This document shows positions 1-12,000 of a stretch of DNA of 64,000 bases, in pieces. Under the pieces are notes generated by a model. That model searched no databases and was not told the origin of the DNA. It saw nothing but the letters and a program-made list of their open reading frames with translations. Positions within the stretch are counted from its first letter, which is position 1; each line of letters begins with the position of its first letter. The position numbers were made by a program, and so were the translations under genes. Location of the stretch: the NCBI GenBank assembly GCA_030062745.1, contig CP099854.1, positions 13,402,153 to 13,466,152 of the forward strand, given 5' to 3'. This stretch comes from Capitulum mitella. Its lineage: Eukaryota; Arthropoda; Thecostraca; Pollicipedomorpha; Pollicipedidae.

Positions 1-200
1 GAAACCAACCCCGAAGTAAACAAAAACTGTTCGGCACAATCGTGACTGTCGGTCATTTTCGTACGCTACGTTACGCGGCTTCCGCTGCTAGGGCATCTCA
101 GAGATCTCTTGGCCGCTCCCATCATTCCAGACATAAAAGTTGTAGCTACTGAAAAGAGCCCTGACTTCTCCTATAGAAAGATCACGGTATCGACCCTTAC

Positions 201-282
201 TGAAAAACTCGGCGACTATTTCTGCAGAGCCCTTCAGGGTGATTGCATTTTTGTTTGCCTGCTGGGTAGCGGTCTTCCCCAT
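201..282 (-). CDS. MAD2L1: MAD2-type spindle checkpoint protein, first coding exon (partial gene)
   Basis: Reading leftward from the ATG at 282, the exon encodes 27 residues and the first base of a serine codon. Its core, ITLKGSAEIVAEFF, differs from the start of the human MAD2 HORMA domain at one position (Lys for Arg) as I recall that sequence. The reading stops at a good donor (TTCA|GTAAGG, intron from 200 leftward), so residues read beyond this point in the same frame are intronic. MAD2 binds CDC20 and holds the anaphase-promoting complex inactive until kinetochores attach. The remaining exons must lie left of position 1. The gene is head to head with LRPAP1, about 2.6 kb apart. The residues before the conserved core (MGKTATQQANKN) are lineage-specific. 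The call depends on a short but very characteristic stretch. Confidence 0.75.
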
Positions 283-2911
283 GTTGGCTGCAGGCAGGAA
301 CCTGAGATGGGAGCATTGTGTCGCGTTAAAAAGGCAGGAGCAGGATATTCTGAAACACCTGATTCACAAGGAAACGGGTCTCAAACCATCGTTTACGGAC
401 GGCGAAGCGCCTGAAATGAGCATGGAGAGCATGGACAGGAAGGAGTCTAGGATCACAAAATCAGCTGTGGGGATTCAGCCCAGGGTTGATCAACCTGGGA
501 AACAACTGAACTCTGATTTCTCCACAGATTTGGGTCATTTTCTGTTTTTTTTTTTTTAAGTTGGGGGCTGGTTGCCAGGCTGGCAGAAGGCTGAGCTACG
601 AGTTGGGGGGGAGGGGGCTGGAAGCCACCCCAGCTGTATAGAATCCTAAACCCCTGTGGTCAAGTTAGAGGTGAAAAAAGAGTATATTCTTGCATGCAGA
701 CAAGGTGCAATGCTGAATGCTGATGTTATGATGAAGAATGACATGCCAGCAGACTGCACTGCAAATATGCTTCCTGGTGGCACCATAAATAAAGCCCTTT
801 AACCTACCAGACACACATGGAACCAACTGCTATACAGACTACCATACATCTTATGTATCACTATACAGACTACTATGTTCAGTCCTGATGTATATAGCTT
901 ACAATTTAAATTGCACAGAAACAATGATTATGTTATAGGATATACAATTTCTGATGTGATCAACACATTCTGACAACAATGAAGTGTGTTTTATGTTGCA
1001 TGCACCAGCTGTGATCACTGGTTGCTGATGCAAGACTGGGGTTGGAGAAGGTGTTATTTTCTGGTGATGAAGAATACCAAATAATATATGCTCATGAAAA
1101 CATTTTGTACTACAAACTTGATCCTGTGTCTCCATTAAAGTTGCATTATTATCATGTTGACAAATTTCTCACTGGAAGCCAATGACTCTGTCTCCATTCA
1201 TAAGGAACAGGCAATATGTCAGACCTGAATTATATTAAGAATGTCGACTTAGACTAGTCGTACTCTTTAAAAAAAATTGTTCTCTGACATCAAGAACAAA
1301 AACCAAAGTTCCAACCCTGATTGAGACACTGCACAGTTCAAAGGAGTATGGTGGACTTAATCCTTGACCAGATGTATGATTTAAAGCAGGTGCCAGGCAG
1401 CATTGGAAATTTGGTTTTTGTTCTTGGTATTGGAGAATAATTTTTGTTTTGGAGTACAAAATCCTGCAAACAGTAATGATGGTTTAAGTTACTATTTTCC
1501 ATGTAAGTTGGTCATGACATGATATACCCCCTTCCTACTGAATGGAGGTAGTCATTTTCTTGCAGAGTTGGACAACTGCCACCATGATATAATGTAGCTT
1601 TCTGATAGAGGCACGAGACCACGCTTTTGGAGTGCAAAACATTTTTGCAGCATGCATCTTCTGGTTTTCTTTAGAACCAAAAAACACCTTTTAAATTTCC
1701 AGCCTTTTTTAAGCTTTTAATCTTTGAATTTCTAACCTTTAACTGAAATTGAAACAGAAACAGAAACAGAAACAGGACTGAACTGAAATGGAAATGGAAT
1801 TCCGACTGTCGGGTTTGGTGACGCTTGTCTTTTCCAAGACATTGGGCTATTTGCTTGTGTCATCCTTTTTGTGATGAGTTCTTATGTTCTTGCACTCTTG
1901 CACTATGGCAGTGCATCTTCCACCCTTTGAAACTTATTTGCAGATATTTTCCCTAGTTCTAAATCACACAGCCAAAAAGCAGCTAAAAGGGAAACCCAAC
2001 CAGATGTGTTGAAACAAACCAACACTATACCCAGGTAGCTCTGTTCAGGATAATAATGCCATTCACCAAACTTGCAAGGAAATGTTGCATTATAAATTAG
2101 TAGAGGAATGTGTACAACCGAATTTGCTGAAAATCCATCATAATCACAAAACCTGAACTTACATGCCACTGAACCCAGTCTAAAAATATTTTAAGCCATC
2201 CAGAAAATCTTAGTGCCACATTTCCAGTGTAGAACCATAACATGCTACAATAATCAGTCTGTTTTTTTCCAACTGACAGTTGCATGTTCTCTACCAAAAT
2301 GTGGTAAAAAGTCGGCAGACGGGACAGCGCCGGGCCGCAAAGTGCCTTTAATACTTTATATCACCAATCCAGCTAAGCCAACACAAACACCCTTACCGCT
2401 GACAAGAGATTTCCAGGAGATCAGAATGCTTTCTCAAGGTAATATTCAACCCAAAAACGCAATCATTTCGACCTCTGCCAACACCCAACACCCTAACAAC
2501 CACCGCAGTTAGAGTTACGAGCACGCTGCTGCATTTCCAGTCTGCATCCAAACTCCCTACAGTTTGCCGCCGGTTAGTAGTGCGGGTAGGAAATGCCCTT
2601 GGTTTTATATAATCTTAGGAAATACATTTTTCCGTATGCTGAAACCCAATGCCTACTAATTTTTTGTTGAATTTCAAAACAGAAACCTGCTCAAAACGAA
2701 AAATATCAGAATAAAATGTAACTGTAGTCCGAAGAAGTCTTTTCTCTTCAATAACAAACGTAAAATTGCGATGCTGTTTCAAAAGCGGTGTACGGCGGAG
2801 AATCTGATGAGCTTTGGATTAGGGCGCGACGTATTGTGTTGTGCTGGTAGTTTGGGCCTTTGTGAGGTGTAATTACTGCTTTATTACCGCATTAGCCAAA
2901 AAATAATCAAA
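283..2911. other. Intergenic region between MAD2-type gene and LRPAP1
   Basis: No convincing coding exon is visible. The last part (about 2310-2900) has ordinary CpG content and should hold the LRPAP1 promoter; the first few hundred bases should hold the MAD2-type promoter. Between about 660 and 1790 CpG is very rare and the DNA is rich in TG/CA, as in the first intron of LRPAP1. An AATAAA lies at 788-793 on the plus strand but has no recognised gene in front of it. A stretch at about 1390-1465 is a diverged inverted copy of one at about 10740-10815. A run of CAGAAA-like hexamers lies near 1752-1775. Confidence 0.6.
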
Positions 2912-3091
2912 ATGGCCGGATGGTGCAGTCTTTTAGTTTTCTTTGTATTGTTAAACTTTGTGGTGAGTGAGAATAAATACAGCAAAGAGGCGAATATTGG
3001 TTTACGGAATGCGTCCACTTCGGATGGAGGTTCTGATAATGCCCCTTTCAGAATGTCCAAGATAAATCAGGTTTGGGCAAAGGCAAAAAAG
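2912..3091 (+). CDS. LRPAP1: LRPAP1 exon 1: signal peptide and start of domain 1
   Basis: Residues 1-60. A hydrophobic stretch (CSLLVFFVLLNFVVS) is followed by ENKYSKEAN, which matches the mature N-terminus of vertebrate RAP (KYSKEAN). The exon ends in phase 0 at AAAAAG|GTAAGT. A serine- and glycine-rich insert of about 14 residues separates KYSKEAN from the first helix. Confidence 0.93.
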
Positions 3092-6000
3092 GTAAGTGCT
3101 ATTCTACATGACTATATGTGAACCAGCAATTAATTTTTTTGTCATTGTTTGGGGATGTGTGGGTGAGGGTATCAGATACCACCCGCTATGGAATTTCTGT
3201 TAAGAACAATGTGTTTTTTACAACCAGCATCCTAGCACAACTCATCTGCTACCTATAATGAGAAATTTCGACCAGAAGTGTAATGGGCTTCATCCTTCAA
3301 CTCGCACACCAATGCAAAATTTGGTTTCTAGAAATGGATTTTAACCTGTTCTAGTATAGGAGCTCATTGCCCTTGCAGTACATCTCCATCAAGTGCTCAT
3401 TTCATGGAAAAAAGAGTCTCATTGGTTTAAAAATCCTCCAGCAGAAAATTTTAAGGCAGGTAGTTATGATGCAGTGCTGTATAATATCATTCCAATATGA
3501 AGAATGTGAGGAAAAATTACCAAAGATTATAGTCAATCCATTCACCACTGGCATCTGTGCTACTTCTGTTTGATTTCTGCTGGGACTCTCCAGTATCTCG
3601 TTTAAAATGGGTAGTTTACAAGGTTGGTGTATGTTGAACAATATGGCACATTGGTAGAATCACACTTAATGAGTAATGAACAAGATTTAAAAGATCTGAG
3701 TTATACCTAAGTCCTATTAGTATCTAAGCTAACATGACCTAAGCCAACCTAACTTAACCTAACCTAACCTCACCTAACCAAACCCAATGAACCTAATCTA
3801 TTTAGATGTATGACCCAACCTCTGTTGGACAGAGCCAAGTCCGATTGCACCCTTTATCAGCCTGAGGCCTCTAGTATCCTATGCCATGCCTCTTTGTGGA
3901 GATGCATCTTGGACATAACATTATGCCCCATGAACACCCTTTGTTGGCCTGTGGCCTCTAGTATTATATTCTGGTGATGTCATCAAATGTTATGGAATAC
4001 ATAGGGCATCCTTGGAGCAAAGACATTGTAAATGACATGACACCATGAGTTGCATTTGCTTAGTGAGATATAACACCATTTCCTTTGAAAATGATACTGG
4101 TAGTGTCACTCTTTCCCTCTTTTGCAGGAAACTTTATGTGCTCTTCTGCATTATGTACACAGCAAAAGTGGTCTGTTAAAAGGTGGAAATGTGATACATC
4201 ATACTGTTTTTTTTCTTTTGATTCCTGTTCTTTCTGCTGATCATGCCAAAATGTTCATCTCTTTTCAAAAACCACCCCTCCAATTTTGCTTGATGTTTAC
4301 AGGGCTTTGGAACAGCATAATGAAACTTGGTGACATTTTTACACATTCTTCCCATGTGTCATGCCAAATGTTCATAATTTTATTTAGCTGAAGGATGGAA
4401 CCAGGTGAACCTTTGGGGAGGCACCTCAAACCACCATAAACCAACAACAACAAAAAGATGTTGTTGAGGGTACAAGAAAAATGGCTGCCAAAAATATTTT
4501 TTTCAGATGGAATGTATTACTCAGTATGAATGTAGGAAAACAGCTGGGTAAATATACAAAATTATTTTGTTGATCTTCAGGTGCTTCACAAGGTTAGGTC
4601 AATAAGACTAAATTTGGGTTCAAATAAATATTTCTGTGCCTCTTTCCAAAGTGTAAAATTGGGAACATATGTGGCTCATCATATTGCCATGTATTTGTGT
4701 GAGGCTTATATCAAGTCAGGTTACAGAATTATGACCTAAAATGCTTGCCTGTGTAGACTATATCATGATAGCAGTAATCAGGACTTTTAGAAATACATTC
4801 AACTGAAATTATGGGAAATGTTTTCAAACACCATGAATGGAACTCAAAGCCATTTTATGTGACTGAAGTCATTTGATGTCATTTGAGGCAGAAAATCATA
4901 GGCTCATTTGATGGAAATGCAACCATGACAGTTTGCATTTTCATGTCCCTGGTACCACTTGTGCCAACATTATATGAACATTGCAGTAAGGTTTGTACTG
5001 ATAAACCATGGCATGACTGGTAAAAACTAAAGGGAAAGTTTTGTCTTTTGTTTTAATTCAGTTTTCAAAAAATCCTCATCCATTTTCCAAGCCCTGTAGC
5101 CTGTCCCATGTATGCAAGCCCATTTTCCAAGCCTGTGAATTTTCCTCAAACTCCAAAGTATATGCCAAAGCTAAACAGATTGGTTAGCTCTCGATTCATG
5201 CCAGTTAAATCAAAATTGGCCCCAAAACAGGAAAAACAGTAAAAATCCAGGCTGGTTTCTTCATCCCTCTTTCAAAGTTTTGGAAACCTTTTTCTATAAA
5301 AATGTGGTTTATATCATGGCAAATTCATTGTCATTTGGTGATGAAATTGGATAGGTTATTCTTGAGGTCCTGGGAGTGGGGGTGTCGCTGAATATGCCTC
5401 AGATGTGGGAATGCATCCTTGTGCTATGGGTATGGAAATAGGATTAAAGTAATAGTCTTGTCAGTTATAGGGATTTGTAAATTGTCATTCAACCTCAAGT
5501 TCTGATACTTGGCATCAGGGGCAGAATGTTTCTTTTGCTGCCACCTCAGCTGTTGGGTGATTTAGGAGCTGATTTGTTATGACAGTAGTGTATTGGGAGC
5601 ATTCTTTTGTTCTTTCAGGTTTTCTCTGTGTACTCATTTCTTGCATTGTCTCTGACAAATGATATTCCCCTCTGCTCCATCTTGCACAGTGTCTGGACAG
5701 CTGTTGTCATTTGTCACCTCCCTAATTGCAGGTGCTTAGCCCAGGAAAGCTGGAGGCACTGAGGGCGGACTTAAAGCTGCAGGACAAGCAGGAGATGACG
5801 TGGAAGCGGATGAAGAATGAGGGTGGTGACAAGGATGGTCTGAAGGAGGCACAGCTGCGTGCCCAGCTCCTCAGTAAGTTGCAAAGGGCACATCTTGCTG
5901 AAAGGGGTAGTTCCATACTTCTGTGTGACATGATGGCTGACAAGGCCTGGTCCATTGCTTTTGTTGTGTTTTACTAAACACTGCTTCAAATTACTGCTGG

Positions 6001-9000
6001 CATACTGGCTGCAGGTGCAAAAATGAAATGGCTCACTGGCAGGGGAGAATGAATGCATCGTCCTTTGCCTTTTGTGTTAGCTTTAGTTTTAGTACACAGC
6101 CTTTGCATGCAGATTTTTGCATCAGATCCCTTCTGTCTTTATGTTGTTCCTGTCATTGCCCAACCGACTGTGGTCTGTTTCAGACTATGGCTATATGTGA
6201 CCTGTTTCAGACCGTGGCCGTATGTGGTCTGTTTCAGACTATGGCTATATGTGATCTGTTTCTGACCGTGGCTGTGTGTGGTCTGTTTCTGACCGTGGCC
6301 GTATGTGGTCTGTTTCTGACCGTGGCTATATGTGATCTGTTTCAGACCGTGGCAGGTGTGTGGTCTGTTTCAGGCCGTGGCCGTGTGTGGTCTGTTTCTG
6401 ACCGTGGCCGTATGTGGTCTGTTTCTGACCGTGGCTGTGTGTGGTCTGTTTCAGACCATGGCCGTATTTGGTCTGTTTCTGACCTTGGCAGTGTATAGTC
6501 TGTTTTTGACCGTGGCCATGTGTGGTCGGTTTTGACCGTGGTCGTGTATGGTCTGTTTCTGATCGTGGCCGCGTGCTGCAGCCACCCTGAACCGGTACGG
6601 TCTGGGCCGCTACCACCCGGACGACGTGACGCCGCCACCGGACGCCACCGCCGCCGCCGCCGCCGCGCCGTCGCCGGCCGTCTCGGCCGCCCGGCTATTC
6701 AAGGACAAGAAGCTGAACCGTCTCTGGGAGAAGGCGGAGAAGGCCGGCTTCTCGCGTGGGTCGGCGCCGCCGGCGCAGATGGCGGCGGCTGCGGCGCTGG
6801 GGCGCTGGTCGCCGTGGCCGCGGATGCCGTGATAGTGTTCAGTGATAGGGACCTCGCGCTAGTGTTCAGGAGTGTTTGTCTCGAAATTTTCTCTTTTGCG
6901 TGTCACTGTGTTGGCGAGTTCAGGAAGAATGAGCCTCGGTTCTGGTTTGGCTGTTCTTCAGACAAGTTTATTTGTTTCATGATTCATTGTACGTCGCATC
7001 GTATAAGAGTACCTCATTGTATTTGGCTTCTTATGGGAAAAAATCTTGCTTGGCATGACATCTGCTGTAACAAGAGCTACTTAAGTCACATAAAAACCCA
7101 CCTTTTTCGTTGTTTAGGAACGCATTGCTCTGATTCATTAGAACTGATTTTCATTTTGACCACATCGATCGTAGGCGCAGCACCTGGCCGCCAGTCGCGA
7201 CTGTGCTTAACACAGCGCCTCCTCAGTGACGTGGCGGGCGCCGTCCCGCGGCCCGGTGTTGCCCTCGGTCTCGCCCGCTCACCTGGCAATCCTTGACCGG
7301 CGGGCGCCGACAGAGGAGGAGCTGAAGCAGCTGCGGGAGGAGTTCCAGCACCACCAGGACCGCATCGACGAGTACTACCACCTGATGGAGGAGCAGCAGC
7401 AGGCGCGGGAACAGGCTGAGGAGCTGGACAACCGCATCCTACAGTGAGTGAGGCTCGGGATTTGCGGACGCAAAAATGGCCTTGTCAGTTGAATTTCGAA
7501 TTCGAACTTGAACGTGAATTATATTTTAAATTTTATTATCGATTTAATTTTGAATTTGAATTTCACCTAGTGAAATTCACACTTAGATTCACTCAGAAAA
7601 TCGTTTTGAAAATCTGGCCCAGGGCCAGATTGGATGAGATATGGAGGCTGGTCGGATGTGGAGGCTGATGGGATGTGGAGGCTGGTGGGATGTGGGAGCT
7701 GGTGGGATGTGGAGGCTGGTGGGATCTGGGGCTGGCAGGATGTAGGGATTGGCGAGATGTGGAAGCTGGTGGGATATGGTGGCAGGTGAGGTGTGGAAGC
7801 TGGCAGGATGTGGAAGCTGATGGGATGTGGAAGCTGGTAGGATGTGGAAGCTGATGAAATGTGCAGGCTGGTGGGATGTGGCGCTTGGTTGGATGTGGCG
7901 GCTGATGGAATGTGGAAGCCGGTGGGATGTGGAGTCTGGTGGGATGGGAATGCTGGCAGGATGTAGAGATTGGCGGGATGTGGAGCCTGACAGGTGCGGT
8001 TGGGTTTAGGGCGGCGGGATCTGTTCAGATGGTGTCGTGCACGTGCAGGAGTTTGGTGTGGCCTGGTCTGTAAGGCCGGTTTTTGCCATGGTTTCCGGGC
8101 GTTATTTGGGTATTCTTTCTTTTTCCAGTGGCACCAGGCGCGTATTGTTCCGGTGGAACGCACTCTACCGATATGAAAACAATGGAAGTTTCGGAATGGG
8201 ATTGGGGTCAGAATAGTGAATATCGTGACTGCGAATCAAATACGGATTGTTTTTTTTTGCGCTGTCATATTACTTCGCTCACTTGCAACGTCCAGTTCTT
8301 AATGGGCTTATTTATGCTACTTTTCTGTACAGGTCAGATGAGCCGCCCCCCAAAAGCTACAAGCATATGAAATCGCACACCGACTACAAGTCACGTATCA
8401 AGTGGGTATCTTCCCCCAATGCCCACAGAAGTGCCATTCGGCTGTAAATGTATTTAAGGCGCGTTACCAGTGTTTTAGAGTGTGCCAGTAGATAATTTGG
8501 AATCTTGCTCACCTGCGATGTTCGGTGTGCTGCGAACACAAGCGTTACAAACATCTCGGCGTCTTATCACGTACGCTTTGACCGAAATTCATCCGCCAGA
8601 TTATTCTGGAGATGCCCAGGATGTGTCGCTTTAGCTGCTGCGGCGCATATTGGAGGTTCTTGAGCATCTTACATCGTCTTTTGATAGTTTAAGAAAAAAG
8701 CGAAATACCCTACATCGTTCTTGTCTGTCATTGCAACCGTGCCAGCATGCATCTATACGTGCACATTCACGTGTGCACGTGTTCCTCGTCTAGAAATGAA
8801 CATAAACTGGCATGTCTTGTCCAACACTGCAATTGCTCCGGCGTGTGTCACATGTGCCAGCATATCTGCACGCATCTGCACGTGTCCGCACGTGCTCACA
8901 CGCGCCCTCCGTGGCCACAGCGAGCTGCACGAGTCGGTGCGGGAGGGCTACAACCGGCTGCACGTGGCGAGCGTCAGCGGCGGCCGCGGTCGGGACTTCG

Positions 9001-12000
9001 TCGAGCCGAAGGTGGACGGCCTGTGGCAGATGGCGCGCAAGGCCGACTTCACTGCCGACGAGCTCGACTCGCTCTGGGTCAGTATCCTCCCGCCTGTCGT
9101 CCCCCCCCCCCCGCGCCCGCCTCGCCCGCACGGGGGGGTGCCGACAAAGAGCGTTTCGTGCTTCTCGGCAGCCTGTCGCCCTCCGGACGACAGGCCGCCG
9201 AGAAGCACGGAACGCTCTTTGTCGGCACCCCCCCGTCCTCTCCGGACAACAGGCGAGTGTGTTGGCCCGGACTGCCTGGTGCCGCCCTCTGCCGGTGGGA
9301 AGTAGAAGCTTGGGTGACAGTCGTGGGGTTTGGTGGATGTCGTGATGTTGATCGTTTTCAACGTCTCGCTGTAATGGCTGGGAAGGAGGACAGTTGAATA
9401 CCAGTGCTGTGAGAGGTAAACGGAATGGCTTTCTGCCACACCTTCTGTGTATTTATTCCCTGTTCCTGCCCATAACGGTGGCCCCTGACTTTCCGGCCCG
9501 CCGCAGACGGAGCTGAAGCACTACGAGCAGCGGTTGGAGAAGCTGCGGTACGTCCAGATGGAGATGCTGGCGGCCGACCAGCGCCAGGGCCCCGACCAGC
9601 CGGCCTTGGCCAAAACAGGTACGTCCACCCGGCCGCCGGCGACGCCCAGTGACGTCAGCGGTGCGTGATGTCACGGAGACATCACCAGGACGCAGCGTGT
9701 CAACGACATCCTGGTGACGCCACTCGTGTGTGGTGTCACCAAGACATCACCAAGATGTAATGTGCTGCTGACGTCCTGGTGACGCCATCGGTGATGACAG
9801 CAAGACGCCATTATGATGTGATATGTTAATGACGCCGAGGTGACGTCGCCGGTATGTGATATCACCAGGATATCACTGGGGTGTAATGTGTTAATGACGT
9901 CCTGGTGACGTTATCTGTATCCGATATCACCAAGGCATTATCAGGACGTAATGAGGTTATGACGTGCTGGTGATGTCGCCGGTGTGGAGCTGGCCGCCCT
10001 GCCCAGCTGAGTTGGACAGACTGCTCGCGTATCGAAGTAGGGCCGCTCGGACGGGGTGGCTGTGGTGGACGGAGTCGGGAGGGGGGGCTCTGGTTACACG
10101 GCGAGTGACGGACGGAGTCCGTTAGTAGCGCCGTCACGGTGCGTCATGGCCTCAGGTCACGGTTGTAGGTCCGTCACGGGTCGGTTAGTCGGCGGCTGAC
10201 TGGCTGTTGTGTTTGGCGGTCTGGTGGTGTCAGCTGGTGGAGTGCTGGTCCACGCGACCCGGCGAGACGGGGCGGAGTCGCCGATCTTCCGCTCTCGATA
10301 TTGGGCCTGGTTTCAGCTGGAAACTGGTCAGCATAGGGTGGCTACCACATGGTCGTGGCCAGTATTGGGGAAAACTGTCGTTTTCTGGTGTCAAGGAGCA
10401 CCAAAAAATTTATACTTCAAGAAAAATTTTGTTCTCCCAAATGGTCGTTTTCCCCCTCCCCAAAAGACATAGGTATTCCTACTCAACCAGAGTTTGAAGT
10501 TGCACAGCGTCCGCCCCCCCTCGCCGTTGATGGTTTACCATTCATAGTCGGCCACTGAAGTACGCTCCGAACCCACGGCCAGCCGTCTTCCACCCCTCCC
10601 CCCCCCCGATCAATGACTTCGCTGATCCTACCATGTAGACCCAGGAAACTGGTTTGCCCCCCCCCCCCCAAACGGAGCCAGTGGATCTGCCTCTGCTGGC
10701 CACATCTGCTTGCAAAGCACCTAGTTAGTCCATGTTTCTCACATGACATTTTGTACTCCAAAAGACAATTTGTACTCCGACACCAGAAAGAAAAACCAGA
10801 TTTCCAGCACTGGTGGTGGCACACTCTCGGGACGTTAAACTGCCGCCGAGAAGTCGGTCATTACCTGGAATTGCACGATCCAGTGTGGGGATCAGGGTCC
10901 TAGCAACATGCGTTATTTAGCGAAAGGTTTTGATCCCAAACGCCCATGTAGCAGACGGTTCAGATCGTTGTAATCACAGACAGGAAGCCACTGAGTCGCA
11001 GTCGGCCAGATGACGGGCGTTGTTCGGCGGCAATCACTGGCAGATGACTGTCAGTCGATCGGCCTGGCGTTTTGACGCCTGTAGTTGCGTCACGGCACCC
11101 TCGGCCGGCACTCTACCACTTAATCATCACCACTGTCCGCCGCTGCGTTGCAGGTGGCCGGCGATTTCAGTGAATGCAATAATGTCTGGTCGCAAAGGAT
11201 CACGCTGTCTCTAGACCCTGTAGTCGGCTGAAAGTCCTCCCATATCGCGTTCCCTGTTGTGACCTGATGCGCCAACGCAGCGCGGTAGTGCTCCATTATG
11301 TTCTGGTGTTTCGCAGCAGCCTCTGCTCGACATTCCCGTTTTTGACCTGGTATTACCGTTAATCCTGGTATTCCCATCCATTAGCAGCTTATTTCGTAGT
11401 TAGGTGCTAGGATATCACAGTGATCTGTTTTTCCTTAACGTCTGTATGTTCCAGCTTCAACTTAGTTTTCCACTATGACATGGTCTTCTGCGGGACGCTA
11501 TATTTCTGTGTGGCCTGCTCGTCCTATTGCGACCCCTCGTTCCTGTGTCATTCGTTGCGACCGTGTGTGCGCGTTATTTTGTGTAGCATGTTCGTCCTGT
11601 GTCACTATGTGCTCGTTTGTGGCCTTCTGTGGTCAGTTTAACCAAATGCTCACGATATGACCAGATTGTGGTGTTTAATCAGTCATCACTGTGTGCCCCC
11701 GTGTTCCGATGTGACCCGTCGTGCCCATTTTGACCTGCGATCTTTGTGTGATCCGTTCTGATTGCGTGGCTGTTTCCTTCAGTACGTGGCGCCGGGCTCC
11801 CGTTGAGACCTGGTGTTGCCGTGTGACCCATTGTTGCCGTTTGACCCAGTGACCCTGTGTTGCCTTGTGAGCCAGTGTTGCCTTGTGACCCAGTGTTGCC
11901 GTGTGAGCCAGTGTGACCCAGTGACCCTGTGTTGCCGTGTGAGCCAGTGTTGCCTTGTGACCCGTGTCCCCGCTTCAGAGGGCCGCAAAGTCTACGACCG

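Larger units (their letters stand above)
3092..5731 (+). other. LRPAP1 intron 1 (CpG-depleted)
   Basis: This 2.6-kb intron has no coding exon. From about 3850 to 5731 I find only two CpG dinucleotides. It holds a short CCTAA/TTAGG-like tract at about 3738-3780, two related stretches built around 'cctctagtat' at about 3865-3890 and 3950-3975, and a dispersed repeat copy at about 4780-5340 whose partner lies at about 16790-17340. Confidence 0.8.
9619..11978 (+). other. LRPAP1 intron 7
   Basis: 2.36 kb, no supported exon. It contains a 65-bp tandem repeat (9665-9985), poly-C runs near 10600 and 10660, an inverted relative of the 1390-1465 stretch at about 10740-10815, and an 18-bp minisatellite (11811-11965) directly before exon 8. 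Confidence 0.75.

Noticed and set aside
88-200. Continuation of the MAD2-type frame past position 201
   Set aside because: Similarity to MAD2 stops exactly at a consensus donor; the following residues do not match the family.
6028-6638. Open frames of 67-156 codons on both strands with 9-residue repeats
   Set aside because: They are the 27-bp minisatellite of LRPAP1 intron 2 read in several frames; period 27 keeps frames open.
6520-7296. 258-codon plus-strand frame across LRPAP1 exon 3
   Set aside because: Out of frame with RAP; the RAP reading gives a full-length, phase-consistent protein.
7567-8163. 198-codon Pro/His/Ser-rich frame on the minus strand
   Set aside because: Antisense of the 18-bp minisatellite in intron 4; no start context and no conserved motif.
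8721-9439. Several GC-rich frames of 113-216 codons around LRPAP1 exon 6
   Set aside because: Only the frame encoding ELHESVREG...DELDSLW is RAP; the others are shadows in CpG-rich DNA and the hairpin.
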